A DNA stretch of 64,000 nucleotides, taken from positions 1,550,001 to 1,614,000 of the forward strand of contig NZ_CP035281.1 in NCBI RefSeq assembly GCF_004103735.1, in the 5' to 3' direction. How positions within the stretch are numbered: the first letter of the stretch is position 1; every line of letters starts with the position of its first letter. The stretch is from Aminipila luticellarii (GTDB taxonomy: Bacteria > Bacillota > Clostridia > Peptostreptococcales > Anaerovoracaceae). Position numbers and translations under genes: made by a program. Shown piece after piece: positions 8,069 to 16,236 of this stretch. Below the pieces are notes generated by a model that made no database searches, had not been told where the DNA came from, and saw only the letters and a list, made by a program, of their open reading frames with translations.

Positions 8069-8680
8069 TCATAAAAGCATGGTTATAAAACTATAGGCCA
8101 GCTTCACACCATATATCATGACCACCACGCCGCATACGATATTGATGACTCTTAAAACCTTGTCTGTCAGCTTAGCACTGAACAGAGATATAACGGCGGA
8201 TATTCCGAGAAACCAGCTAAAGGAAGCGGATGCAACTCCTAAAATAAAGTGAAGCTCCTGTCCTGCCGGCAGGGTGGCTTTAAATGCCCCCAGCATCATA
8301 CTTCCATCGATTAGCGCCTGCGGATTAAACCAAGTTACAACACAAGCTGTGGATATGACCTTTAAAATAGGTATGTTGACATTTGTACTATGATCCATGG
8401 TATCCTTAGACCGAATCAGACCAAAACCAATCAGCATCACAATGATGCTCCCTATCAGCAGTACAGCCATTTCCAATATTTTAGACCGCTCCATAACTGC
8501 TCCTATACCAAAGAAACAGGCTAAGGCTAATGTGACGTCAAAAAATATGACGATAAGAGCGGTCAGAAAGACGCGCTGTTTTTTCTGGGTCAGTGCTGTG
8601 TTGATGACAAACAGATTTTGCAATCCGATGGGTGCTACATAGGCCAGCCCCATGGTTAATCCTTGTAAATAATACATCAT
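8069..8680 (-). CDS. LysE/ArgO family amino-acid exporter
   Basis: A 203-residue membrane protein with six predicted helices and the LysE-family N-terminus (MMYYLQGLTMGLAYVAPIG, then QNLFVINTALT) plus the conserved TWFNPQALID around residue 112-120. Family members export basic or other amino acids. The start is set at 8680, where AAAGGAG lies 6 bases upstream; an in-frame ATG 36 codons earlier adds a non-family, non-hydrophobic extension. The gene is divergent from a MocR-type regulator. The shared 171-base gap carries two copies of CCCAACCAA(A/G)TT, which suggests that the regulator controls this exporter. The exact substrate is unknown. Confidence 0.83.
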   Translation of the reverse strand: MMYYLQGLTMGLAYVAPIGLQNLFVINTALTQKKQRVFLTALIVIFFDVTLALACFFGIGAVMERSKILEMAVLLIGSIIVMLIGFGLIRSKDTMDHSTNVNIPILKVISTACVVTWFNPQALIDGSMMLGAFKATLPAGQELHFILGVASASFSWFLGISAVISLFSAKLTDKVLRVINIVCGVVVMIYGVKLAYSFITMLL

Positions 8681-8706
8681 AATTACTCCTTTATTTTGGC
8701 TGGATT

Positions 8707-8795
8707 CCCAACCAAATTGTGTTTTGTAACAGTAATATATCATGATTTTATTGAATTGTAACCATCCAACTATTGACTTTTTACCCAACCAAGTT
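8707..8795 (+). repeat. Two direct repeats in the exporter/regulator intergenic region (candidate MocR operator)
   Basis: CCCAACCAAATT at 8707-8718 and CCCAACCAAGTT at 8784-8795 are identical at 11 of 12 positions, 77 bases apart. A weaker relative, CCATCCAAC, lies near 8762-8770. One copy is in the early leader of the exporter; the other fills the spacer of the regulator promoter. Direct-repeat operators are known for MocR proteins such as GabR. Confidence 0.5.
8734..8761 (-). promoter_or_regulatory. Predicted promoter of the LysE-type exporter
   Basis: On the minus strand, TTACAA (8756-8761), a 16-base spacer and TATATT (8734-8739). The expected start of RNA is near 8727, so the direct-repeat copy at 8707-8718 would lie just downstream of it. 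Confidence 0.45.
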
Positions 8796-8801
8796 TACAG
8801 T
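8773..8801 (+). promoter_or_regulatory. Predicted promoter of the MocR-type regulator
   Basis: TTGACT (8773-8778), a 17-base spacer and TACAGT (8796-8801). The spacer contains the second CCCAACCAA repeat, so the regulator could repress its own gene. Confidence 0.55.
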
Positions 8802-8851
8802 ATGTATGTGTACGCTAAAAGATTTTTTGCGTGCTGTGAAGGGAGACGATC

Positions 8852-10309
8852 ATGTCACAATATGTAAATATCGACTGGAAACCGGATAAAACATCTGCTG
8901 TTCCTCTTTATAAACAAATCTCAGAATATATAAGCGGGAAAGTCTCCTGCGGCGACTGGCTGGTGGGTAGTAAGCTTCCCTCCCAGCGGCAGCTTTCCGA
9001 AATCTTTCAGGTCAACCGGAGTACAATTGTCACTGCGGTGGAGGAGTTGACCGCTTACGGTCTGCTGGAAAGTGAACATGGGGGAGGCACCAAAATCGCC
9101 AGTAACACCTGGTCTCTTTTTCTGTCTACACCTCCCGACTGGAATAAATATATCCATTCGGGTCCGTTTAAATCCAATATGCAGACCATCCAGATCATTA
9201 ATAAATTAGAATTTGAGGATAAATATATACGTTTGGGAACGGGAGAGCTGTGCCCGGATCTGTTTCCTCACGAACTGATGAATAAGGTCTTTAAAAAACT
9301 GCCTTCCAAAATTCCCTCTTTGAATTATTTAGGACCTCTAGGACTGCCGGAGCTTCGCCGAAGCTTAACGGAACGCATGGCCTTAAAAGGAATAGAAGCA
9401 CCCGATTCTTCTATTGTGATTACCTCCGGCTCCCTGCAAGGCTTGCAGTTGCTTTCGGTATGCATGTTAAAACCCGGTTCTACTGTCTTTACAGAGGCTC
9501 CTACGTATTTGAAATCTCTTCAAGTCTTTCAATCGGCCGGAATGCATTTGTCGGGAATTCCCATGGATAAAAATGGGATCCTGTATTGGCAGATCAATAA
9601 AGAAATCAGTCAATCCCTGCTGTACACCATTCCCACCCATCACAATCCGACAGGCCTTATTATGTCAGAGGAACGCAGGAAAGAGCTGTTTCATTTTTGC
9701 AGCGGTAACAGACTGCCGGTTATTGAAGATGACGCTTATGGAGATTTATGGCTTGATAAAATGCCGCCAAAACCCATTAAGTCCCTGGATAAAAACGGCA
9801 TGATCCTGTATTTGGGAACCGTCTCCAAAACACTGGCTCCCGGACTGCGAATCGGCTGGCTGGTGGGACCGGAATCGGTTGTCTATCGAATCGGAGATGT
9901 AAAAATGCAGGTAGATTATGGAGCCAGCTCTGTATCCCAATGGGCGCTGACAGAATTTTTTGACAGCGGATACTATGATGATTATTTAATTTTTTTGAGA
10001 AAGGAATTAAAAGCCCGCCGTGATCTGGTTCTCTCCCTGCTCGGCAAATATTTTAAAGATTTAGCAGATTGGAATGTTCCCGAAGGAGGCTTTTATATCT
10101 GGCTTCGATTTAAAAAGCCAGTCCTCATGGATAAGCTGTTTCAAATGGCTCTGGAAAACAATATTTTATTAAATCCCGGAAATATTTATGATTTCTCCGA
10201 CAATAACGCCTTGCGCCTGTCTTACGCCTATGCAAGACCGGAAGATTTTTCTACCTCCCTGAAAACCTTAAGTGAAGTTGTCGTCAGATGTCAAAAAAAG
10301 TGGAAATAG
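8852..10309 (+). CDS. MocR-type GntR/aminotransferase transcriptional regulator
   Basis: A 485-residue fusion of a GntR winged helix (about 10-80: PLYKQISEYISGKV, SKLPSQRQLSEIFQVNRSTIVTA split over the domain) and a fold-type I aminotransferase domain (about 115-480). The likely pyridoxal-phosphate lysine is Lys326 in GTVSKTLAPGLRIGW. The HHNPTG stretch near 265 and the YGD of EDDAYGD are also present. MocR proteins use a PLP-bound effector to control amino-acid, GABA, pyridoxine or transport genes. The start ATG follows AAGGGAG. Its divergent neighbour is a LysE exporter, the probable target. The gene ends inside a perfect bidirectional terminator. Confidence 0.9.
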   Translation: MSQYVNIDWKPDKTSAVPLYKQISEYISGKVSCGDWLVGSKLPSQRQLSEIFQVNRSTIVTAVEELTAYGLLESEHGGGTKIASNTWSLFLSTPPDWNKYIHSGPFKSNMQTIQIINKLEFEDKYIRLGTGELCPDLFPHELMNKVFKKLPSKIPSLNYLGPLGLPELRRSLTERMALKGIEAPDSSIVITSGSLQGLQLLSVCMLKPGSTVFTEAPTYLKSLQVFQSAGMHLSGIPMDKNGILYWQINKEISQSLLYTIPTHHNPTGLIMSEERRKELFHFCSGNRLPVIEDDAYGDLWLDKMPPKPIKSLDKNGMILYLGTVSKTLAPGLRIGWLVGPESVVYRIGDVKMQVDYGASSVSQWALTEFFDSGYYDDYLIFLRKELKARRDLVLSLLGKYFKDLADWNVPEGGFYIWLRFKKPVLMDKLFQMALENNILLNPGNIYDFSDNNALRLSYAYARPEDFSTSLKTLSEVVVRCQKKWK

Positions 10310-10337
10310 GAATCAAAGATTCCTATTTCCACTTTTT
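10295..10337. terminator. Bidirectional terminator between MocR gene and Stn-like operon
   Basis: A perfect inverted repeat: GTGGAAATAGGAATC and its complement GATTCCTATTTCCAC around AAA, flanked by A-run and T-run. It contains the MocR-gene stop codon and can also end the converging operon whose last stop is at 10362. Confidence 0.9.
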
Positions 10338-10361
10338 ATTCCTATAAAGATAAATTTTTGT

Positions 10362-13300
10362 TTAATATATTGGCTTTGGCAGTCTTTCCGAGATGATATT
10401 CATCAAATCATCCGTGCAAGGAAGCAGATCGGCAAAGGCCGCATCTTGAACTACCACAAACTTCGGATCAACCGGTTCCAGTACTCCGCCAAATACTTCT
10501 CCAACCTCCGCATACTTGTATTTTGGAAGAACATCTTCCATCTCGGTTGAAATATCAACGGTATCATCGAAGCCGAATTCCACTTCATATATATGCGCAA
10601 TTTCGGCAGCAATCTCCCAGTTAGTCAATTCTACACCTTCAAAAGCAGTAGCGGCAACCGGCATCATCCTTCTTTCCGTATTGGTGAAGGTTCCGTCTAC
10701 ACTGGTAAATCCTGTTCCCGGAATAATCACATCTGCTTTTGCAGCAGTAGGCGTCATATAAATGTCACTGACCATTAGGAATTCAATGCCGCTCAAATCA
10801 GCCTTCGGGTCTTCTCCAAAGATCAGTAAAGCTTTGACTCCTTCCAGAGCTTCTGCTCCCGCTTTGATTCCAAGATCCACCAGACCCTGTGAATTGTTCT
10901 TCGCTTTAATTTGAAGAATGCCGTCTCTAGGGGTACCGATATGGCCTGAAAGCAATGCCAGATCTGCTATTAATGCCGCAGCTTCTGTGGTTACCAGATT
11001 CTGCTGGAAAACAATCATCGCTTTCTTTGCACTGCCATACAGAGCGGCAATAGAAGCTGCTTCCTCCGAAACCTTAACATTCTTTAAATCTGCCGCAAAA
11101 GCATCAAATCCGTCCAGCTTAGAATTCTTGCCCATATCCAGCAGCGCCTTTGCGATCTCTTTCAGAATATCCGTATTATTTTCCGTATAAAGAACCTTTT
11201 CAGCAAAATCAAAACCGTGCTGTTCATATTCTGCCGGATTAATCAAGACCACCTTTGCTCCGTTCTTCGCAGCCTGTCGGATCTTTAGCTGGATAACAGG
11301 GTTCAGCACCGTATCAAAGCCGACCACCAGGATAACCTCCGTAGAAAGCAGTTCATTGATCGTATTTGGAGAAGCATTCTGTCCCAGCACCGGCGCAATG
11401 CCGCTGGCTCTGTTGTTAAAGCACAGTGTTTTAGCCCCTATCGCTTTCGCCATTTTTTTAATGGTATACGCTTCTTCATTGGTATATCTATCGGAAATGG
11501 CTACTGCCACTGCATCACTGCCATACCTTGCCGCTATGGCCTGTGTTTTTTTCGCAATGAGAACCATGGCCTCATGATAATCTGTCTCAACAAAACCTTC
11601 GCCGTCTCTGATCATCGGTTCCAGAAGCTTATCTTCCAGCATGGTGCAGTCAAAGCCCCATTTACCCTTACCGCAGGCAAGTCCTTCGTTTACGATGCCC
11701 TCTTTGGATGGATTGGCCTTGATCAGCAAGTCGCCATACGTTTCCAGATCCAAAGTACATCCAACGGAACAGTATGCACAAGTTGTTTCCGTGCATTCGG
11801 TATCGAGAGGAACGGCCTTCGTTATAGTTGTTCTTTCCTGTAAGGCTCCGGTCGGGCAGACGCTTACACACTGACCGCAGGATACACAGCCGGATTCCAC
11901 AAGCGGCTTTTCAAGGGTCGGTTTGACCACCGTGTCAAACCCTCTGTGTACCAGGCCAAGGGCGCCGATTCCCATCACTTCATCACAGGCTCTTACACAA
12001 AGACCGCAAAGAATGCACTTGTTCGGATCTCTGACAATAAACGGATGGTCATCTTCAAACTCAATTTGATTCTTTTCTCCCGCAAATCGTTCCGGATGTA
12101 CATCATACTGATTGGCAAAGTCGATCAGCTTGCATTCAAAGTAGTCATGGCATCCGCATTCAAGGCATCTGGAAGCATCTGCAATCGCCTGTTCTTCGTC
12201 ATATCCCAGAACGACCTCTGTAAAATTGTCTTTTCTTTCATCGGCTTCCAGCTGTTCCATGACCGGTCTGCACATTCTTTCTCTGTCTTCAAAGGTCTTT
12301 TCGTCTATATCATTTCTTTCAACAACGTAAGGCTTCACATACTGAACGTCTTCTCCGTTCAGATACGCATCGATTACAGACGCCGCCTTCCTTGCATCTG
12401 CAATGGCCTCTACCGCGATAGAAATTTTATCATTACCGCAGTCACCGCCTGCAAAAACACCCTCCATGCTGGTCATGAAAGTATCCTTATCGTAAGCAAT
12501 GGCTTTCTTTCTCGTCTTATCCACCTCGAACGGAGCAGCATCTACCGCCTGGCCGATTGCCAGAATAGCCGTATCGATATCAAGGGTTTCCGTTTTACCT
12601 TCCACCGGTTTTGGTGCTCTTCGTCCGGAAGCATCCGGTTCGCCCAGCTCCATGACCTGAAGAACCACCTGTTTTACTCTTCCGTCCTCTCCGGCTATAA
12701 ATTCAATCGGGTTGGTCAGGTTCTTAAAGATGACGCCTTCTTCTTCTCCCTCAATAATTTCGATCTGATCCGCAGGCATTTCATCCTTTGTTCTTCTATA
12801 GATGTTATAGACCTTTTTTGCTCCCAGTCTTACAGCCGTTCGGCAAGCATCCATAGCCGTGTTTCCTCCGCCTACGATAGCCACCTTGTCTCCCAGCTTG
12901 ATCTCTTCATTTCTGACTACTTTTCTTAAGAAGTCAATACCGCCGATCACGCCCGGCAAATCTTCGCCGTCACAGCCGACTCCTGTTGAAATCCATGCGC
13001 CGATTCCGAGAAGCACCGCATCATAATCGGCCCGGATGGTTTCAAATGGAATGTCTACACCGACTTTTGTGTCCGGAATCATTTCCACGCCCATCTTTTC
13101 GATCATGAAAATTTCTTCATCCAGTATTTCCTTAGGAAGCCTGTATTCCGGGATACCATAACGAAGCATCCCGCCTAATTTCGGCATGGCTTCATAAATA
13201 GTCACCTCATGTCCCTGCTGTCTGAGGAAGTAAGCAGCGGATAAGCCCATAGGGCCGCCGCCGATAACGGCTACGCTCTTTCCTGTTTCCGGAGCAATTT

Positions 13301-13868
13301 CCGGCATAAACGGATCTTCTGAAAACATATCCTGATCTGCGGCAAACCGTTTCAGCCACTGAATGGAAATTGCGTTGTCCGGTCCGTCGATCAGTTTTCT
13401 TCTGCACTTATCTTCGCAAGGGTGCGGACAGACTCTTCCGATAGCACCCGGCAGCGGAATCTTATTTTTAATCAGCTCGATCGCTGCTTCAAACTCCCCG
13501 TTTGCGATCAGTCCCACATATCCCTGACAGTCTGTTCCCGCAGGGCAGCCCAGTACACACGGCGGTCTGCAATCTCCCACATGATTTGAAAGAAGCAGCT
13601 CCAGATTCGTTTTTCTCGACTCTGTTACCCTTTCCGTATGGGTCTTTATCACCATATTCGGAGCAATTTCCGTTGCACAAGCCTTTACCAGCTTCGGGTT
13701 TCCTTCTACCTCGCAGACGCATAGTCCGCATGAGCCATAAATTTCCGTTCTTTCATCAAAGCATAGAGTTGGAATAAAAATATCATTTTCTCTGGCAACC
13801 TCTAAAATTGTCTGCCCGGGAACTGCATACACTTCTTTTCCATCCATGTTCAGCCTAAACTTTTTCAT
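10362..13868 (-). CDS. StnC-like subunit: NuoG-type Fe-S domain + NfnB/GltD-type flavoprotein + degenerate molybdopterin-fold domain
   Basis: An 1168-residue multidomain redox protein. In order it has a [2Fe-2S] NuoG-like domain (Cys36, Cys47, Cys50, Cys64) and the His/Cys cluster segment HVGDCRPPCVLGC. Next is a GltD/NfnB domain with FAD motif VIGGGPMGLSAAYFLRQQGH (about 200) and NAD(P)H motif IVGGGNTAMDACRTAVRLGA (about 330), then IYRRTKDEMPAD. Two [4Fe-4S] ferredoxin repeats follow, then CAYCSVGCTLD and a formate-dehydrogenase-like fold. The Cys/Sec-His that ligates molybdenum is absent (about 815-825 reads TLCFNNRASG) and there is no C-terminal dinucleotide-binding domain, so formate dehydrogenase activity is unlikely. 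With the NuoF- and NuoE-like genes just upstream it matches the Sporomusa-type electron-bifurcating transhydrogenase (Stn). The start at 13868 follows GAGGGGAAG; an ATG 23 codons earlier would overlap the upstream gene. Confidence 0.8.
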   Translation of the reverse strand: MKKFRLNMDGKEVYAVPGQTILEVARENDIFIPTLCFDERTEIYGSCGLCVCEVEGNPKLVKACATEIAPNMVIKTHTERVTESRKTNLELLLSNHVGDCRPPCVLGCPAGTDCQGYVGLIANGEFEAAIELIKNKIPLPGAIGRVCPHPCEDKCRRKLIDGPDNAISIQWLKRFAADQDMFSEDPFMPEIAPETGKSVAVIGGGPMGLSAAYFLRQQGHEVTIYEAMPKLGGMLRYGIPEYRLPKEILDEEIFMIEKMGVEMIPDTKVGVDIPFETIRADYDAVLLGIGAWISTGVGCDGEDLPGVIGGIDFLRKVVRNEEIKLGDKVAIVGGGNTAMDACRTAVRLGAKKVYNIYRRTKDEMPADQIEIIEGEEEGVIFKNLTNPIEFIAGEDGRVKQVVLQVMELGEPDASGRRAPKPVEGKTETLDIDTAILAIGQAVDAAPFEVDKTRKKAIAYDKDTFMTSMEGVFAGGDCGNDKISIAVEAIADARKAASVIDAYLNGEDVQYVKPYVVERNDIDEKTFEDRERMCRPVMEQLEADERKDNFTEVVLGYDEEQAIADASRCLECGCHDYFECKLIDFANQYDVHPERFAGEKNQIEFEDDHPFIVRDPNKCILCGLCVRACDEVMGIGALGLVHRGFDTVVKPTLEKPLVESGCVSCGQCVSVCPTGALQERTTITKAVPLDTECTETTCAYCSVGCTLDLETYGDLLIKANPSKEGIVNEGLACGKGKWGFDCTMLEDKLLEPMIRDGEGFVETDYHEAMVLIAKKTQAIAARYGSDAVAVAISDRYTNEEAYTIKKMAKAIGAKTLCFNNRASGIAPVLGQNASPNTINELLSTEVILVVGFDTVLNPVIQLKIRQAAKNGAKVVLINPAEYEQHGFDFAEKVLYTENNTDILKEIAKALLDMGKNSKLDGFDAFAADLKNVKVSEEAASIAALYGSAKKAMIVFQQNLVTTEAAALIADLALLSGHIGTPRDGILQIKAKNNSQGLVDLGIKAGAEALEGVKALLIFGEDPKADLSGIEFLMVSDIYMTPTAAKADVIIPGTGFTSVDGTFTNTERRMMPVAATAFEGVELTNWEIAAEIAHIYEVEFGFDDTVDISTEMEDVLPKYKYAEVGEVFGGVLEPVDPKFVVVQDAAFADLLPCTDDLMNIISERLPKPIY

Positions 13869-13885
13869 ATTCTTCTTCCCCTCTC

Positions 13886-15634
13886 TTAGTTTTTCTCTAT
13901 TGCGCCGAAGTTGCAAGTTTCCAGACATTTTCCGCATTTAATGCAGAGATCCTGATCAATAACGTGTTGTTTTTTCACTGTCCCTGAAATAGCACCTACA
14001 GGACATTTCTTGGCACACAGCGTACATCCCTTGCAAGCGTCGGTAATGGTGAAAGTCAGCAGTGCCTTGCAGGATTTCGCTGTACATTTCTTCTTGTAAA
14101 TATGGTCTTCGTACTCATTTCTGAAATATCGGATCGTGGTGAGTACCGGATTTGGGGCAGTCTGCCCAAGACCGCATAAAGAGCCGTCTTTAATCTTATA
14201 GGCCAACTCTTCCAGAAGCTCAATATCTCCGTCTTCTCCTTCTCCTCTTGTAATCCTTTCTAGGATCTCCAGCATCCGCTTGGTGCCCACACGACAGTAG
14301 TTGCACTTCCCGCAGGATTCTTTTCTGGTAAAGTCGAGAAAATATCTGGCCATATCCACCATACAAGTCTCTTCATCCATGACGATCATACCGCCGGATC
14401 CGACAATAGCTCCTGTTTTATTGATGTCTTCATAGGTTACGGGCGTCTCTATCAATTCTGCCGGAATACATCCGCCGGATGGTCCGCCCATTTGAACCGC
14501 CTTAAACTTTTTATCTTTTTTGATGCCGTCTCCGATTCCATAGATAACATCCTTAAGCGGAAGCCCCATCGGAACTTCGACCAGTCCGCCCTTTTTAATT
14601 TTGCCCGCAAGAGCAAATACTTTTGTTCCCTTGCTCTGTTGTGTTCCCATAGCTCCGAAAGCGGCTCCGCCGTTTGCAATGATCCATGCAACATTTGCAA
14701 AAGTTTCTACATTGTTAATATTCGTCGGCTGCTGCCAGTATCCCTTTTCGGCAGGGAAAGGAGGTTTCAGCCTCGGCATACCTCTCTCACCTTCCAGAGA
14801 AGCGATCAGCGCCGTTTCTTCACCGCATACAAAAGCACCGGCACCAGCCTTAATTCTTAAATCAAAATCAAAACCGCTTCCAAAGATATCCTTACCCAGA
14901 TATCCCTTTTCTCTGGCCTGTGCCATAGCGATTTCCAATCTATGTATAGCAAGTGGATATTCTGCACGACAATAGATGATACCTTCCGTAGCACCCATGG
15001 CGAATCCACCAATAATCATCCCTTCAATCAGCGAATGCGGATCTCCCTCCAGAACAGATCTGTCCATAAATGCGCCCGGATCTCCCTCGTCTGCATTGCA
15101 TACAATATATTTATTTTTTCCAGGATTACCCTTAGCCGCATTCCATTTGAACCATGTGGGGAATCCTGCGCCGCCTCTTCCTCGCAGCCCTGCTACTTTT
15201 ATTTCTTCAATGACTTCTTCCGGCTTCATAGATGTAACGACCTTTTTCGTTGCCTCATATCCGCCGACTGCCAAATATTCTTCTATATTCTCGGGATCAA
15301 TTAATCCGCAATTTCTTAAAACAACTCTTTTCTGTTTTCCAACGAACTGACTGTCCACCTCTGAAATTACATACTCTACAGCAGGCTTTCCTCCGAGCAA
15401 GTGTTTTTCTACAATCTCAGCTACGATTTCTGGTTGAACCTTTACATATCTGGTCATACCGCCCTCGTCATCATAGACGTCAACAATCGGTTCTAAATAG
15501 CAAGTACCAACACATCCTGTGATTCCTACTTTAATATTCAAATTCTTCTCGGCAATCTGCCTTTCGAATTCATCCGCTGTTTTTTTAGCTCCTGTCGCTA
15601 CGCCACAGCTTCCCTGTCCTACTATTACCTTCAT
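13886..15634 (-). CDS. NuoF/HydB/StnB-type NADH-binding flavo-iron-sulfur subunit
   Basis: A 582-residue subunit with an N-terminal thioredoxin-like [2Fe-2S] domain (about 1-80; Cys10, Cys41, Cys45 region) and a central NuoF domain. The FMN/NADH site motifs are AGLRGRGGAGFPTWFKW (about 150) and GAGAFVCGEETALIASLEG (about 265). A [4Fe-4S] motif ESCGKCNYCRVG lies near 450, and two C-terminal ferredoxin clusters (CKGCTLCAKKCP, CIKCGKCLETCN) lie near 545-575. This extended form is found in soluble bifurcating hydrogenases (HydB) and Stn, not in complex I. AGGAGG precedes the ATG. The stop is 17 bases before the next subunit and the operon order is E-F-G. It would take electrons from or give them to NAD(H). 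Confidence 0.9.
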   Translation of the reverse strand: MKVIVGQGSCGVATGAKKTADEFERQIAEKNLNIKVGITGCVGTCYLEPIVDVYDDEGGMTRYVKVQPEIVAEIVEKHLLGGKPAVEYVISEVDSQFVGKQKRVVLRNCGLIDPENIEEYLAVGGYEATKKVVTSMKPEEVIEEIKVAGLRGRGGAGFPTWFKWNAAKGNPGKNKYIVCNADEGDPGAFMDRSVLEGDPHSLIEGMIIGGFAMGATEGIIYCRAEYPLAIHRLEIAMAQAREKGYLGKDIFGSGFDFDLRIKAGAGAFVCGEETALIASLEGERGMPRLKPPFPAEKGYWQQPTNINNVETFANVAWIIANGGAAFGAMGTQQSKGTKVFALAGKIKKGGLVEVPMGLPLKDVIYGIGDGIKKDKKFKAVQMGGPSGGCIPAELIETPVTYEDINKTGAIVGSGGMIVMDEETCMVDMARYFLDFTRKESCGKCNYCRVGTKRMLEILERITRGEGEDGDIELLEELAYKIKDGSLCGLGQTAPNPVLTTIRYFRNEYEDHIYKKKCTAKSCKALLTFTITDACKGCTLCAKKCPVGAISGTVKKQHVIDQDLCIKCGKCLETCNFGAIEKN

Positions 15635-15648
15635 CCTTTATTTTCCTC

Positions 15649-16161
15649 CTATGCCCTTGCCTGAATGTCCGCAAGAACTTTCTTTACGCTGTCTTTTGTC
15701 AGATTTCCAAAGGTTTCATCCCCCTCGGCACTCTGAATCATCATAACAGGTGCAAGTGAGCAGCAACCCAGACATGCCACATTGTTTAAAGTGAAAAGGC
15801 CGTCTTCCGTTGTTTCTCCATCGTGAATATTCAGATATTCACAAACTGCTTCTTCTATCAGATCTGCGCCGTTTACATGACAGGCCGTACCCTTGCACAG
15901 CATGATCAAATACTTGCCGATCGGCTGCAGCCTGAACTGTGCATAGAAAGTCGCAACTCCATAAATTTTAGCCGGCTTTATTCCGGTCTGCTGTGAAATA
16001 TAATTGATTGCGTCTATGGATAAATATCCATAAATGTCCTGTGCCTTCTGCAAGATCGTAATCAAGCTTCCCGGCACTTTCCCATACTTTTCCAAGACCG
16101 GTGCCAGTTCCTTAAAGTCGGCAGTACCGCTTGGTTCGTGTAAGCCACAATTTTCACACAT
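15649..16161 (-). CDS. NuoE/HydC/StnA-type [2Fe-2S] subunit
   Basis: A 170-residue thioredoxin-fold iron-sulfur protein. The four ligands are Cys89, Cys94, Cys130 and Cys134 (C-x4-C...C-x3-C), the exact NuoE pattern. The upstream helical part has IYGVATFYAQF. It is the first gene of the three-gene complex, with TAGGAGG 7 bases before the ATG. An extra Cys pair at residues 2 and 5 (MCENCG) is unusual but seen in some relatives. It passes electrons between the NuoF-like flavin and partners. The gene has its own near-consensus promoter directly upstream. Confidence 0.9.
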   Translation of the reverse strand: MCENCGLHEPSGTADFKELAPVLEKYGKVPGSLITILQKAQDIYGYLSIDAINYISQQTGIKPAKIYGVATFYAQFRLQPIGKYLIMLCKGTACHVNGADLIEEAVCEYLNIHDGETTEDGLFTLNNVACLGCCSLAPVMMIQSAEGDETFGNLTKDSVKKVLADIQARA

Positions 16162-16200
16162 AATAATCCTCCTATTTATTATTGCATTGTAAATACACTA

Positions 16201-16229
16201 ATTATAATTAAAAACAGGCTTTATATCAA
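16201..16229 (-). promoter_or_regulatory. Near-consensus sigma-A promoter of the Stn-like operon
   Basis: On the minus strand TTGATA (16224-16229), exactly 17 bases, then TATAAT (16201-16206). RNA would start about 33 bases before the NuoE-like ATG. This predicts strong constitutive expression of the complex. Confidence 0.8.
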
Positions 16230-16236
16230 GACCTAT

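Noticed and set aside
11946-12929. A 327-codon open frame on the plus strand inside the Stn-like large subunit gene
   Set aside because: It is antisense to a gene with clear domains throughout, has no ribosome site, and its product (Cys/His/Phe/Ser-rich) fits no family. It is a by-product of codon use on the other strand.
10362-13868. Possible selenocysteine/molybdenum formate dehydrogenase
   Set aside because: The metal-ligand Cys/Sec-His is absent, no in-frame TGA is present and the C-terminal cofactor-binding domain is missing. A transhydrogenase subunit fits better.
13886-16161. Respiratory complex I (Nuo) operon
   Set aside because: Only NuoE/F/G-like soluble parts are present, NuoF has the extra N- and C-terminal Fe-S domains of soluble enzymes, and no membrane subunits follow.
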